From: Anaerolineae bacterium | Lineage (GTDB): Bacteria; Chloroflexota; Anaerolineae; Aggregatilineales; JAFGMM01 | Reading direction: 5' to 3' | DNA: 64,000 bases | NCBI GenBank assembly: GCA_027494055.1 | Contig: JAOSJO010000001.1 | Location: forward strand, 620,001 to 684,000 | In this document: piece by piece, positions 1 to 8,830 of the stretch | How the letters are laid out: each line of letters opens with the position of its first letter | Numbering within the stretch: the first letter of the stretch is position 1 | The notes under the pieces: model-generated | Told to the model about the DNA's origin: nothing | Databases searched by the model: none | What the model saw: the letters and a program-made list of their open reading frames with translations, nothing else | Translations under genes and position numbers: made by a program

Positions 1-190
1 CGGCGAACGTGGCGGCCAGCCCCGCCGCGAGGATGATGCGCTGGTCCTGCGAGGCCGCCGCCACGCCCAGGATCACCCCCAGCACGTTCACCAGGCCGTC
101 CTGCCCGCCGAGGATGATCTCGCTCAGTCGCTCGGCGATGCGGATCGAACCTTCACGCTCTTTGCGGACGGAGTGCTCTATCGTTCCCAT
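1..190 (-). CDS. VIT1/CCC1-family transporter, N-terminal fragment
   Basis: The reverse strand reads an N-terminus from ATG at 190 that runs off the left edge of the window, so only about 63 residues are visible. They contain a charged helix followed by a G-G-Q-D-G-L-V-N stretch and a small hydrophobic segment (VLGVILGVAAA). This is the signature start of VIT1/CCC1 (DUF125) proteins, membrane carriers that move Fe2+ or Mn2+. The rest of the protein, including the other membrane helices, is outside the window. The gene is divergent from the alanyl-tRNA editing gene, and an AT-rich inverted repeat lies just upstream. Family assignment is fairly firm; the transported metal is not visible here. 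Confidence 0.75.
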   Translation of the reverse strand, partial: MGTIEHSVRKEREGSIRIAERLSEIILGGQDGLVNVLGVILGVAAASQDQRIILAAGLAATFA

Positions 191-205
191 GACAATCTCG
201 CATTT

Positions 206-219
206 GTTAAAATATTAAC
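206..219. promoter_or_regulatory. AT-rich inverted repeat between divergent genes
   Basis: GTTAA, a four-base spacer AATA, then TTAAC form a perfect 5-bp inverted repeat 16 bp upstream of the VIT1-like start. The surrounding DNA is strikingly AT-rich for this genome. It could be an operator or part of the promoter of the transporter gene. It does not match a standard Fur or DtxR box that I can name. Confidence 0.3.
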
Positions 220-339
220 CACGACACAACTGCATTCTAGCGCGTTTCCACAGGGCACGCTATGTCGCCCACCAGGCGCATTTTTGCGTTAAAATGGGCG
301 CACCATCGGGCAGACATACACACGGGACTGTCACCGCGC

Positions 340-1554
340 ATGACAACACAACGCCTTTACTATGAAGACCCTTACCTCACGACCTTCGAGGCCGCCGTCG
401 TCGAGCGCCTCACCCTCGAGGGGCGGCCGGCGGTGGCGCTGGATCGGACCGCCTTCTACCCCACCGGGGGCGGCCAGCCCCACGACGCGGGCGCGCTGGC
501 CGGGGTGGCCGTCGTGGGCGTGGAGACGCGCGAGGCGGACGGTATGGTCATCCACGTGCTGGCGGGCGACCTGCCGGGCGACCGGGCGACCGGCGCGGTG
601 GATTGGGCGCGCCGCTTCGACCACATGCAGCACCACACCGGGCAGCACATCCTCTCGGCGGCGTTTGTGACCGTCGCGGGCGCGAGCACGGTGGGCTTTC
701 ACCTCGGCGTGGAGAGCGTGACCATCGACCTGGACAGGCCCCACATCGCGCCGGATGCGCTCGACGCGGTGGAGGACCTCGCCAACGAGGTCGTTACACG
801 CAACCTGCCGGTGCGGGCGTGGTTCCCCACCGACGCGGAACTGGCGGCCATCGCCCTGCGCAAGGAACTGGCCGTCGCTGGGAAGGTCCGCATCGTGCAG
901 ATCGGCGACTTCGACGCAACCGGCTGCGGTGGCACCCACGTGACGCACACCGGCGAGGTGGGCGTCATCAAGGTGCTCAAGCTGGAGCGCCGCGCCGACA
1001 CCACGCGGGTCGAGTTTCGCTGCGGCGCGCGTGCGCTGCGCGACTACCGCATGAAGAACGCGATTGTCAACGCGCTCGCCGCCGAGTTCACCGTCGGCGG
1101 GTGGGAAGTTGACCACGCGGTGGCGCGGCTCAAGGCGGAGCTGAAGGCCACGCGCACCGCGCTGAACCAGGCGCGCGCCCAGCAGGTCGAATACGAGGCC
1201 GTGGCGCTGCGCGATAGCGCGACGGAGCAGGGCGGCGTGCGCGTCATCGCGCGCGCCTTCGAGAACTGGGAGGCGCGCGACCTCAACAAGCTCGCCGCCG
1301 AGCTGGTCAAGACCCCGCGCACCGTGGCGCTGCTGGGGCTGGCCGGCGAGAAGGCGCAGTTGATCGTGGCGCGCGCCGACGACGCGCCGCAGGACATGAC
1401 CGGCGTGCTCAAGCGCGCGCTCGCCGTTCTGGGGACGGACCGGGGCGGCGGCCGGCCAGGGTACGCCGCCGGCGGTGGCGTGCCGGCCAGCCTGGAACAG
1501 GTCGAGGCGGCCCTCGCGGAGGCCGCGCGCGCCCTCAGCGCGTCTGAAGACTGA
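340..1554 (+). CDS. Alanyl-tRNA editing protein (AlaX-type, with DHHA1 domain)
   Basis: A 404-residue protein resembling the editing half of alanyl-tRNA synthetase; such stand-alone proteins hydrolyse Ser-tRNA(Ala) or Gly-tRNA(Ala). Visible motifs are the FYPTGGGQPHD loop near the N-terminus, the zinc motif HHTGQH (residues 98-103) and CGGTH (residues 196-200). A coiled region follows and the C-terminal DHHA1-like domain ends in a glycine-rich GGGRPGYAAGGG loop. I prefer ATG 340 because family homology starts there (MTTQRLYYEDPY); the frame stays open upstream to 262. The length suits the long AlaX class that keeps the DHHA1 domain. It is transcribed in the same direction as the MBL-fold gene 30 bp downstream. 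Confidence 0.9.
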   Translation: MTTQRLYYEDPYLTTFEAAVVERLTLEGRPAVALDRTAFYPTGGGQPHDAGALAGVAVVGVETREADGMVIHVLAGDLPGDRATGAVDWARRFDHMQHHTGQHILSAAFVTVAGASTVGFHLGVESVTIDLDRPHIAPDALDAVEDLANEVVTRNLPVRAWFPTDAELAAIALRKELAVAGKVRIVQIGDFDATGCGGTHVTHTGEVGVIKVLKLERRADTTRVEFRCGARALRDYRMKNAIVNALAAEFTVGGWEVDHAVARLKAELKATRTALNQARAQQVEYEAVALRDSATEQGGVRVIARAFENWEARDLNKLAAELVKTPRTVALLGLAGEKAQLIVARADDAPQDMTGVLKRALAVLGTDRGGGRPGYAAGGGVPASLEQVEAALAEAARALSASED

Positions 1555-1583
1555 ACCGCACAGGAACAGGGAGCGAGACCGAC

Positions 1584-2454
1584 GTGAAAGAGATCAGCCC
1601 AGGCATCTTTGTCGAGACCAAATACCGGCTTGTGACGGTGGGCGCGGTGCTCACCGGCGAGGGGTGGGTGCTCATCGACACCCCGCCCTTCCCCGACGAC
1701 GCCCATGACTGGCGCGAGCAACTGATGCGCAAGACCCCGCTGCCGGTCCTGTTCATCATCAACACCGACCACCACCGCGACCGCATCCTGGGCAACTGCT
1801 GGTTCAAGGCGCTGGTCGTGGCGCACGAGCACACGCACCAGGCGGTGCGCGCGCTGCCGGGCGCGTTCCTCGAAAACGCGGTCGAGGCGCTCGCCGCCGA
1901 CCAGGCGGAGCGCCGCAGCTTCACGGGCCTCAAGCTGGTCCCGCCGTCGATCTCGTTTTCCGACCGGCTGTCGATCAAGCGCAGCGGGCGCGAGATACCC
2001 GTCATCAGCATGCCCGGCCCCACGCCGGGCACGGCCTGGGTGCACTTCCCGGAGGAGCGCATCGTCTTCACCGGCGACAGCGTGGTGGTCGGCACGCACC
2101 CTTACCTGAGCTACGCCGACTCGAAGGCGTGGCTCGACAACCTCACGGCGCTGCGCCGCGCCCGGTTTGCCGCCGACGTGATCGTGCCGGGGCGCGGGCC
2201 GGTCACGGACAAGGCCGCCACCGAGCCGGTCTCCGAGTACGTGCGCGTGGCGCGGCGGCGGGTGTACAGCCTGTTCCGCGCCGGGCGGCCCCCGCGCCGA
2301 CACCACGACGCTGGTGCCGGAGTTCCTGCCGATGTTCCCGGTCACGGACTCATACGAAGAGGTCCAGCGGCGCATCAAGAGCGGGCTGGACCACGTCTAC
2401 GAAGAGTACAAGGCCACCGACGTCATACGCAACCAGGTACAACCGAAAGCGTGA
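1584..2454 (+). CDS. MBL-fold protein with degenerate metal-binding site (one frame break)
   Basis: After correcting one extra C in the run 2289-2293 this reads as a 289-residue metallo-beta-lactamase-fold protein ending EEYKATDVIRNQVQPKA. The fold is recognisable from the N-terminal VGAVLTGEGWVLIDTP strand pair and the FTGDSVVVG motif. The usual HxHxDH metal motif reads DHHRDR, the PGHT-type histidine is replaced by proline (GPTPGT), and the final PGHG motif reads PGRG. Three of the four usual ligand positions cited here and the last His of the first motif are therefore lost, so hydrolase activity is doubtful. It could be a binding protein or an enzyme with altered metal use. The gene follows the AlaX-like gene closely and may be cotranscribed with it. 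Confidence 0.75.
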
Positions 2455-2521
2455 GGCGCGGGCGCGGCCAGCCGGCCGGCGTGCCAGCGAGGTCGAATCC
2501 GCAGGCGGGAGCTTCTCGCGC

Positions 2522-3712
2522 CTATCCTAAGTCATACGGCCCGCGCCAGAGGCCGCGCGCCTCGTCCCAGTGCCAGCCGGGCGGCGTGTCCGCTTCGAGG
2601 TTGGCGACCGGCTGGCGCGCCCATCCCGCCTGCACGCGCCCCAGGGTCGCCTCCCAGGTGCGCACGCCGTCGAGCGCGTTGGCCGCCTCGACGTTGCACG
2701 CGCCGACCGCCGTCGCCATCGTGAGCGCGTCCTCCGGCCCCATGCCGCGCAGCACCGCCGTCAGGAACCCGGCGATGGTGGCGTCGCCGGCCCCCGTGGT
2801 GCCCACCAGCTTCTGCGGGACAAAGCACGGCGCCCACAGCTCGCGGCTGCGCCAGGCTTCGAGGTCAGGCGGGGCGGCGCGCCCGAAATCGTGCAGCGCG
2901 CCGGGCGTGCGCAGGTACGCGCCCCGGTCACCGAGCTTGAGCATCACGACCGGGCTGCCCATCGCCCACACCGCATCGACCAACCTCTCCAGGTCGGTGG
3001 GCGTCAGGCCCGCGAGCGCGCCGCCCTGCGCCTCCAGCTCGTCGAAGCGCGCGCGCGCGAGCATGAACAGCAGTTCCTCGACGCTGGGCACAAAGACGTT
3101 CACGTAGGGCAGCGTCCGCTCCAACACCGCGCGCCAGTCCACGCGGCCCGACTCAGCGTTGGGGTCGGGCATCGACATGTCAAGCGAGGTCGTGACGCCG
3201 GTGGCCTGCGCGTGCTGGAACAACGCGGCGAGCTGCTCGCCGCCGTTCAGGTACATGCGGCGCATGATGGGCGGGTACCCAAAGTGGAACAGTCGCGCCC
3301 CGTCCAACAGCTCGTAGCGCACGTCAGCGGCGCTGAAGGTCGCGTTGGCGCCAGAACAGTGCAGGAACGCGCGGTCGGTGCCGGGCGGGTTGATGACCAG
3401 GGTGTACGCGCTGACCGCGTCGGGCGTCACGATCATGCCGTCGGCCAGGTCCGCGCCGTAGCGGCGCACCACGTCGAGGATGGCCTGGCCGAACAGGTCC
3501 TCGCCCACCTTGCCCATCAGCGCGGCGTCGATGCCGAGCTTGACCATGTTCAGCCCGGTGTTGGATACCGCGCCGCCGGTCGAGAGCGCGGCCGGCCCCA
3601 CCTCGGTAAGCCGGCCCGGCGCGACGAGAACGCTCAGGTCGCCCGGCGCGTCGTCGTCAAACGTGGGGATGATGTCGATGCAGATGTGCCCGGCTACGAC
3701 TGCGTCGGTCAT
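2522..3712 (-). CDS. PfkB-family carbohydrate kinase
   Basis: A 396-residue ribokinase/PfkB-type kinase that would phosphorylate a sugar or nucleoside with ATP in the cytoplasm. The N-terminal GHICIDIIPTF and the GGAVSNTGLN loop match the family's first signature region. The C-terminal signature TTGAGDATIAGF places the catalytic base at D310. It is somewhat longer than a minimal ribokinase because of a proline- and tryptophan-rich tail. The start overlaps the stop of the DUF4432 gene by four bases (ATGA), so the two are translationally coupled. With the neighbouring epimerase-like and oxidoreductase genes it suggests catabolism of an unidentified sugar. Confidence 0.88.
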   Translation of the reverse strand: MTDAVVAGHICIDIIPTFDDDAPGDLSVLVAPGRLTEVGPAALSTGGAVSNTGLNMVKLGIDAALMGKVGEDLFGQAILDVVRRYGADLADGMIVTPDAVSAYTLVINPPGTDRAFLHCSGANATFSAADVRYELLDGARLFHFGYPPIMRRMYLNGGEQLAALFQHAQATGVTTSLDMSMPDPNAESGRVDWRAVLERTLPYVNVFVPSVEELLFMLARARFDELEAQGGALAGLTPTDLERLVDAVWAMGSPVVMLKLGDRGAYLRTPGALHDFGRAAPPDLEAWRSRELWAPCFVPQKLVGTTGAGDATIAGFLTAVLRGMGPEDALTMATAVGACNVEAANALDGVRTWEATLGRVQAGWARQPVANLEADTPPGWHWDEARGLWRGPYDLG

Positions 3713-4764
3713 GATGCGAATCCCTCAACTGCCTCCCGCGTGGGCAGCACGCCGATCTCAAGCGCGTATTCCACCACTTCCTGCGGCTCCAGGACCTTCA
3801 ACTGGCCGTCGCGGCGCGCCTTGTCGCGCCCGTCCGCCCAGGCGGTGGTCGGCTCCAGCCCGCAGACGTAATCCTGCGCGCCCATCATCTTCCACTCGAT
3901 GAGCCAGGGGAGTTCCGCCGCGCGATAGCGGACATACGCGCCGAAGTCGAGCGCCCGGTTGACGATGGCCGCCTGCGCGAAGCCGTCCGCGTCGGTGCGG
4001 AGGACATGGTAGAAGACCTGCTCGGCGTAGCCCGGCGTCGGCTCCTGAAACTGCCGGAAGACGTCGATGCCCGTGGCGGCGATCTCGGTGCGCGGCGTGG
4101 TCTCGGCGATGTCGGCGACCAGTTCGCTATCCGGGCTGACCACGGGGAAGCCGAAGTTGACGTGGTACAGGAGCATGTGCGGCGCTGGCTGATAGCCGAT
4201 GTTCGTCACCCGGTCGTGGATGCGCAGCCAGGTCGCGCCAAGCTGCGTGCTGATGCGCCGCTTGAGGTGCCACTTGTCCCCAAACGTCACCGCCTCTTTG
4301 ACCTCGCCCTCGACCCAGATGTCGTAGGCGTCGCCCTCCCAGGCTGCGCCCGTGTTGACGTGGTACGCCGCAAGGTGCGACATGCGCCCGTGCAGCCCCA
4401 ACGCCTCCTCGCCGTCCACCGAAGGCGCGCCCATCCAGCTCATGCCGCAGCCGGTCATCAGGCCGCCGCCCCACGAGCGCAGCCAGCCCAGGCCTTCGGG
4501 TTCGTAACGCGCGCCCTCGGCCCACCCGGAGGTGGAATGCCACGCGAGCGACCGACCCTGGAAGCTTGCCGCGCCGATGTCCAGCGCCCGGTCCAGCAGC
4601 ACCGAGAAGCACAGGCCGCTGCCGGTGTGCACGTCGGCGACGCGCACGCCCCTGGCGTTGCCCTCCTCGAAACTGCCCAGGCGGACTCCCGCAAGCTGCG
4701 ACATATCGCCCACCTTGCGGGTGAGCTGATCCCGCGTGTAGGTGTGACCAAAAAGCTCAGGCAT
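3709..4764 (-). CDS. DUF4432 / aldose 1-epimerase-like protein
   Basis: A 351-residue protein of the galactose-mutarotase-like beta-sandwich superfamily, DUF4432 type. Recognisable segments are the N-terminal LFGHTYTRDQL, the LLDRALDIGAASFQGRSLAW block and the GLEPTTAWADGRD stretch near the C-terminus. These enzymes bind sugars and mostly catalyse epimerisation or isomerisation, but the substrate cannot be read from sequence. ATG 4764 is chosen because family homology begins there; the open frame extends upstream through the promoter region. It overlaps the downstream PfkB kinase by four bases, indicating coupled translation and a shared sugar substrate (inference). Confidence 0.82.
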   Translation of the reverse strand: MPELFGHTYTRDQLTRKVGDMSQLAGVRLGSFEEGNARGVRVADVHTGSGLCFSVLLDRALDIGAASFQGRSLAWHSTSGWAEGARYEPEGLGWLRSWGGGLMTGCGMSWMGAPSVDGEEALGLHGRMSHLAAYHVNTGAAWEGDAYDIWVEGEVKEAVTFGDKWHLKRRISTQLGATWLRIHDRVTNIGYQPAPHMLLYHVNFGFPVVSPDSELVADIAETTPRTEIAATGIDVFRQFQEPTPGYAEQVFYHVLRTDADGFAQAAIVNRALDFGAYVRYRAAELPWLIEWKMMGAQDYVCGLEPTTAWADGRDKARRDGQLKVLEPQEVVEYALEIGVLPTREAVEGFAS

Positions 4765-5043
4765 TGTGCTGACCTCGCTTTCGTATGATGGCAGAGTATC
4801 CCGACGCTGCGTCTGAAGTATACCACCCCTGGCAGGGTGTTGTGTGAATCGGTTGACCGTTGGTCGCCTTCGCCCCGCTTCGCGCGGGTTTCTTGAGGTG
4901 GACAACTGTTCTGGCCGTGTGTCAGGCCAAAACGTGATATCCGGTACTGTGCACGCGCGCGCTGGCGCGGTATCCTGACCATAAAGATACACAGTGCCCG
5001 AATTCCCCGCGTGGGGGACCGCATACAGGAGCCATCTGGGGGC

Positions 5044-6868
5044 ATGAACCTACTTGGCGAGACTCTCAACATCGACCTGACCACGCGCACCGTCACCGCC
5101 GCGCCGCTCGATGGTGCGGCGGCCCGCCGTTACCTGGGCGGGCGCGGCCTCAACGTCTGGCAACTGCAGCAGCTTGTCGGGCCAGAAGTTGACGCGCTTG
5201 GCCCGGAGAACGTCCTGATCCTGAGCTGCGGCCTGCTCACCGGGACCGAAGCGCCCGTCTCCTCGCGCCTGCAGATCGGCGCGCGCTCCCCGCTGACCGG
5301 CTTGCTGGGCAGCTCCAACGTGGGCGGGCACTTCGGCGCGGCGCTGCGCTCCGCAGGGTACCAGTCCGTGCAGATCACGGGCCAGGCCGACGCACCCGTC
5401 TACCTGTGGATCGACGCGAACGGTGTCGAAATCCGCGACGCTGCCGGGCTGTGGGGCCTGGATACGCGCGCCACGGCGGCGGCGCTCAAGGCGCAGGCTG
5501 CCGAACGGGACGCCAAGATCATGACGATTGGCCCCGCCGGCGAGAACATGGCCCGCTATGCGTCGCTCATCATGGCCGATGGGCACGCCGCCGGCCGGAC
5601 CGGTCTGGGCGCGGTGATGGGGTCCAAGCGGCTGAAGGCCATCGTCATCACGCACACGCCCAGCCGCCGCCCGCCGAACCCCGCCACCCGGAGCCTGATG
5701 CAGGCCTACGCGCAGAGCATCCGCAGCGCGGAGCGGTACGAAATCTACGCCCGGTACAGCAACTCCGCCTATCTGAACTGGTCCAACGAGATGGGCATCC
5801 TCGGCACGCGCAACTTCCAGGAGGCGCAGTTCGACGGCTCGGAGAAGATCGACGGCGTGGAGATTGCCCGCTATGTGACGAAGGTGAAAAGCTGCCACCG
5901 CTGCCCGGTGCACTGCAAGGCCGAAATCCGCGTCGATCACGGGCGCTTTGCCGTGATGCTTGGCGAGCGGCCCGACATCGAGCCGCTGATGGCAATGGGG
6001 CCGCGCATCGGCGTGGACGATCCGGAGGCGGTGCTCTACCTCTTCAGCCTGTCGAACACACTCGGCCTCGATGTGATCTCCGCCGGCGGCGCGGTCGCTT
6101 TCGCCATCGACCTCTACCAGCGCGGCATCCTCACCGACGACGATACCGGCGGCCTGGCGCTCAATTGGGGCGACGCCGAAGCCGCAGCGACGCTGATGCG
6201 CCAGATCGCGCACCGGGAGGGGCTGGGCGACGCCCTCGCCGACGGCGTGCGCGCAGCAGCGCAGCGCATCGGGGGGAGGCCGCGCACTATGCCTACCACA
6301 CCAAAGGCCTGGAACTGCCCGGCTACGACCCGCGCGGCGCGTATGGCACCGCGCTCGGCTACGCGGTCTCCAACCGGGGCGCGGACTTCACCAGCGTCTA
6401 CCCCTCACAGGAGTTCTTCTGGTCCCCGGAGCAGGGCGGGACATCCTCGGCGACCCGAAGGCGGTCGAGCGCCTCGCGCCCGAAGGCAAAGGCGCGCTGG
6501 TCCGGTATGCGTCGGTTGTGTCGGCGGTGCTCGACTCGCTCGGCCTGTGCAAGATACCGGTGCTCTCCATCGTGGGCGACTTCAGCCTGGAGAACGAGGC
6601 CCGGCTTGCGTCGGCGCTGTCTGGCTGGGACCTGACCGCTGAGGACCTTTTCGAGGCCGGGGAGCGCATTGTCAACGCCGAGCGGCGCTTCAACCTGGTG
6701 TGCGGCATGACGCCCGGCGACGACGACCTGCCCGACAGGTTCGTCGAGGAGCCGATCCCCGACGGCCCGACGCAGGGCAGGACGGTCCCGCTCCAGACCA
6801 TGCTGCGCGATTTCTACCGGGCGATGGGCTGGGATCGCGAGGGCCGCCCGCCCGAAGAGACTGCCTGA
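5044..6868 (+). CDS. Aldehyde ferredoxin oxidoreductase family protein (two frame breaks)
   Basis: A tungsten/molybdopterin oxidoreductase of the AOR family, which oxidises aldehydes to acids with ferredoxin. After restoring one G in the run 6271-6276 and one in 6440-6442 it reads as about 608 residues, the normal family length. The N-terminal half shows the cofactor-binding pattern (YLGGRGLNVWQL, IGARSPLTGLLGSSNVGG). The 4Fe-4S ligands appear as C284-X2-C287-X3-C291 (CHRCPVHC), with the distant fourth cysteine in DSLGLC. ATG 5044 is preceded by AGGAG at 5027-5031. It is divergent from the DUF4432-PfkB pair. No dedicated ferredoxin or tungsten transporter is adjacent, though fdhD lies at 39.5 kb. 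Confidence 0.85.
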
Positions 6869-6905
6869 ACCGCCGCGCGACAGGTGAGGGGGGGTGGGTG
6901 TCCCA

Positions 6906-6933
6906 TTGACAGCGCTTTACCGAGATATATAAT
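6906..6933 (+). promoter_or_regulatory. Perfect sigma-70 consensus promoter
   Basis: TTGACA at 6906-6911 and TATAAT at 6928-6933 are separated by 16 bp. Both hexamers match the housekeeping consensus exactly, which is rare in DNA this GC-rich. It points into the GH13 gene that begins at about 6992. Confidence 0.8.
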
Positions 6934-6991
6934 CCTCAAAGTCTCATCCAGCGCCGCATCGCCCGCAACTCTGAGTCTCAGGGGTCAACCC

Positions 6992-8752
6992 ATGCGTTTC
7001 TGGAGCGCGCGCGCAACAGGGAGGGGAGGTCGCGGGACGTGGCGCTGCCCGACGCCAGCCGTACTACCCTCGCCGTGGATTGGGCGACGAGATACTTACT
7101 TCCTGTCGTGGACCGTTCAGCGATGGTCGGACGAGGCCGTTGCTCGACGGCGGAACTCAGGCGCCGACAAACGGCGACCCTGGGTGGATGTGGGCGAGTC
7201 GGTCAGGAACGGTGGCAGGGGGCACCCTCCAGGGGTCAGCCCAAGCTCAGCTATCTGAAGGCGCTTGGCGTCACCACGATCTGGCTCAGCCGGTGTTCAA
7301 GCAGGGGCCACCTCAACACGTATCACGGCTACGGGGTTCAGGACTTCTCGAAGTCGATCCCACTTCGGCGGCGGAGCGACCTGGTTGATCTGGTGGCGGA
7401 GGCGCACCGCCTCGGCATCCGCATCATCCTCGACATCATCTTCAACCACCCGGCCCGAACTGGCTGTACGCAGGAAACGCCGGAGGGCGTTCCGGCCCAC
7501 CACAGGCGGTACCGTCGGCGCCTGGGTCGGGAGGGGGCAGCATCGAGCATCAGGGGATGAGGACGGGTGTGGGTCTGAGCTACAGGACGGGAGCGTTCAC
7601 GCGGGGGTGGGGGACCTGGGCGCGGGCGACATCGGGACCGAACGGAGCACAAACGCAGCGACTTCGGCGACTGCGCGACTTCAAACTCGAACGCGGGCGT
7701 GCTGAGCGACCTCGCGCGCTGCTTCAAGTACTGGATCGCCTGACCGATTGCGACGGCTTCGCATCGACACGCTCAAGCACGTGTCCTTTGAAGGGGGCGG
7801 AACTTCTGCGGCACGATAAGGAATTCGCGCTAACTCGGCAAGGCGAACTCTTCCTCGTGGGCGAGGTCGCGGCGGCGACTCGGCGCGGAGCGCTACCTGA
7901 CGTCCTGGGCCGCAACCTGGATGCGCCTCGATATCGGCGAGATGCCCCCGCTCACGGCGTGGCAAAGGCCTGATCCACCCGCAGGCTATTTCGCCGGCTT
8001 GATCCCGGCCTTGGGTGATGGGGTGCACGCAACCTGAATCGCCATGTCTCGATCCTGGACGACCATGACACGGGGGGAAAATCCGCTTCGCGAGCGAGGC
8101 GCGTCTGATCCAGGTGGCGGCAGGGCGCGTCCTCCGACCCTGGGGATCCTGCATCTATACGGTACCGAGCAGCTCGGGCCTGAGTCGAGGGCAGTGGCGC
8201 CAGACTGGAAGCGCTCGGAGTACTGCGGAGGCGATGTTGGGCGGGCACGCGCAGAGCGGGGCCGGCGCAGCGGGCGACGCGGCCCGACTACTGCGGGGTC
8301 GGGCCTTTCGGTACCGCGGGGTCACAGCTTCGACGCGACAGCCCAACCTAGGGGGTTGGGCGCTCGCTGCGTGCGAAACGCCGGTCTTGGCCATGCGGAT
8401 ACCGGGTCTCGTTCTGGGGCTGCCCTTCGACGTTTAGGCGGGCGAGATCGTCGCGGTCGGCATCCTGGACGATGAGGGGTGGCGTGCTCAATGCACACGG
8501 CGCAGGGCGGGGGGACGTGCTGGTGGATGGTCAACCGCGGGGTCGTCGATGGGGTGGCGCTCAACACGGCGCAGGCGGCGGACCGCCGGGATATTCGGGG
8601 CCTACGCGGTGGGAGCCGCCATACCGGTGCAGCGCACGCCCGACGGCAAGGCCTTCATCGCGGTGCGGGACCTCCCGCCCTCGGAGACGCTGATCCTCAC
8701 CAACAGGCCACCGGCGGAGGCCGGCGCTGTGCGCGCCGGAGCGGGCACGTAA
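6992..8752 (+). pseudogene. GH13 alpha-amylase-family gene, multiply frameshifted
   Basis: The region encodes pieces of a glycoside hydrolase family 13 enzyme spread over all three forward frames. Recognisable in order are FSDGRTRPLLD and NGDPGWMW (7115-7190), LSYLKALGVTTIWLS (7244-7290), HLNTYHGYGVQDF (7310-7350), HRLGIRIILDIIFNH (7405-7450), a core around the catalytic Asp (TDCDGF, 7743-7757), FLVGEV with the catalytic Glu (7852-7868), the C-terminal VSILDDHDH region (about 8045) and RDLPPSETLILTNRP at the end. The span of about 1.76 kb suits an intact enzyme of some 585 residues. ATG 6992 has AGGGG upstream. The frame changes more than a dozen times, far more often than in any neighbour, so this is either a decayed gene or a badly assembled patch. 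Confidence 0.65.
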
Positions 8753-8768
8753 GGCATTTGGGAAAAGG

Positions 8769-8796
8769 CAAGGGGCGCGCCATGCGTCGCCCCTTG
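8769..8796. terminator. Hairpin between convergent genes
   Basis: CAAGGGGCG at 8769-8777 pairs perfectly with CGCCCCTTG at 8788-8796 around a 10-nt loop. It lies between the end of the GH13 gene and the end of the opposing SH3-repeat gene, where a bidirectional terminator would be expected. There is no clear T-tract on either side, so termination is inference. Confidence 0.4.
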
Positions 8797-8830
8797 CGAT
8801 GGACCGACGCTCTTAAGCCGGGACGCCAGC

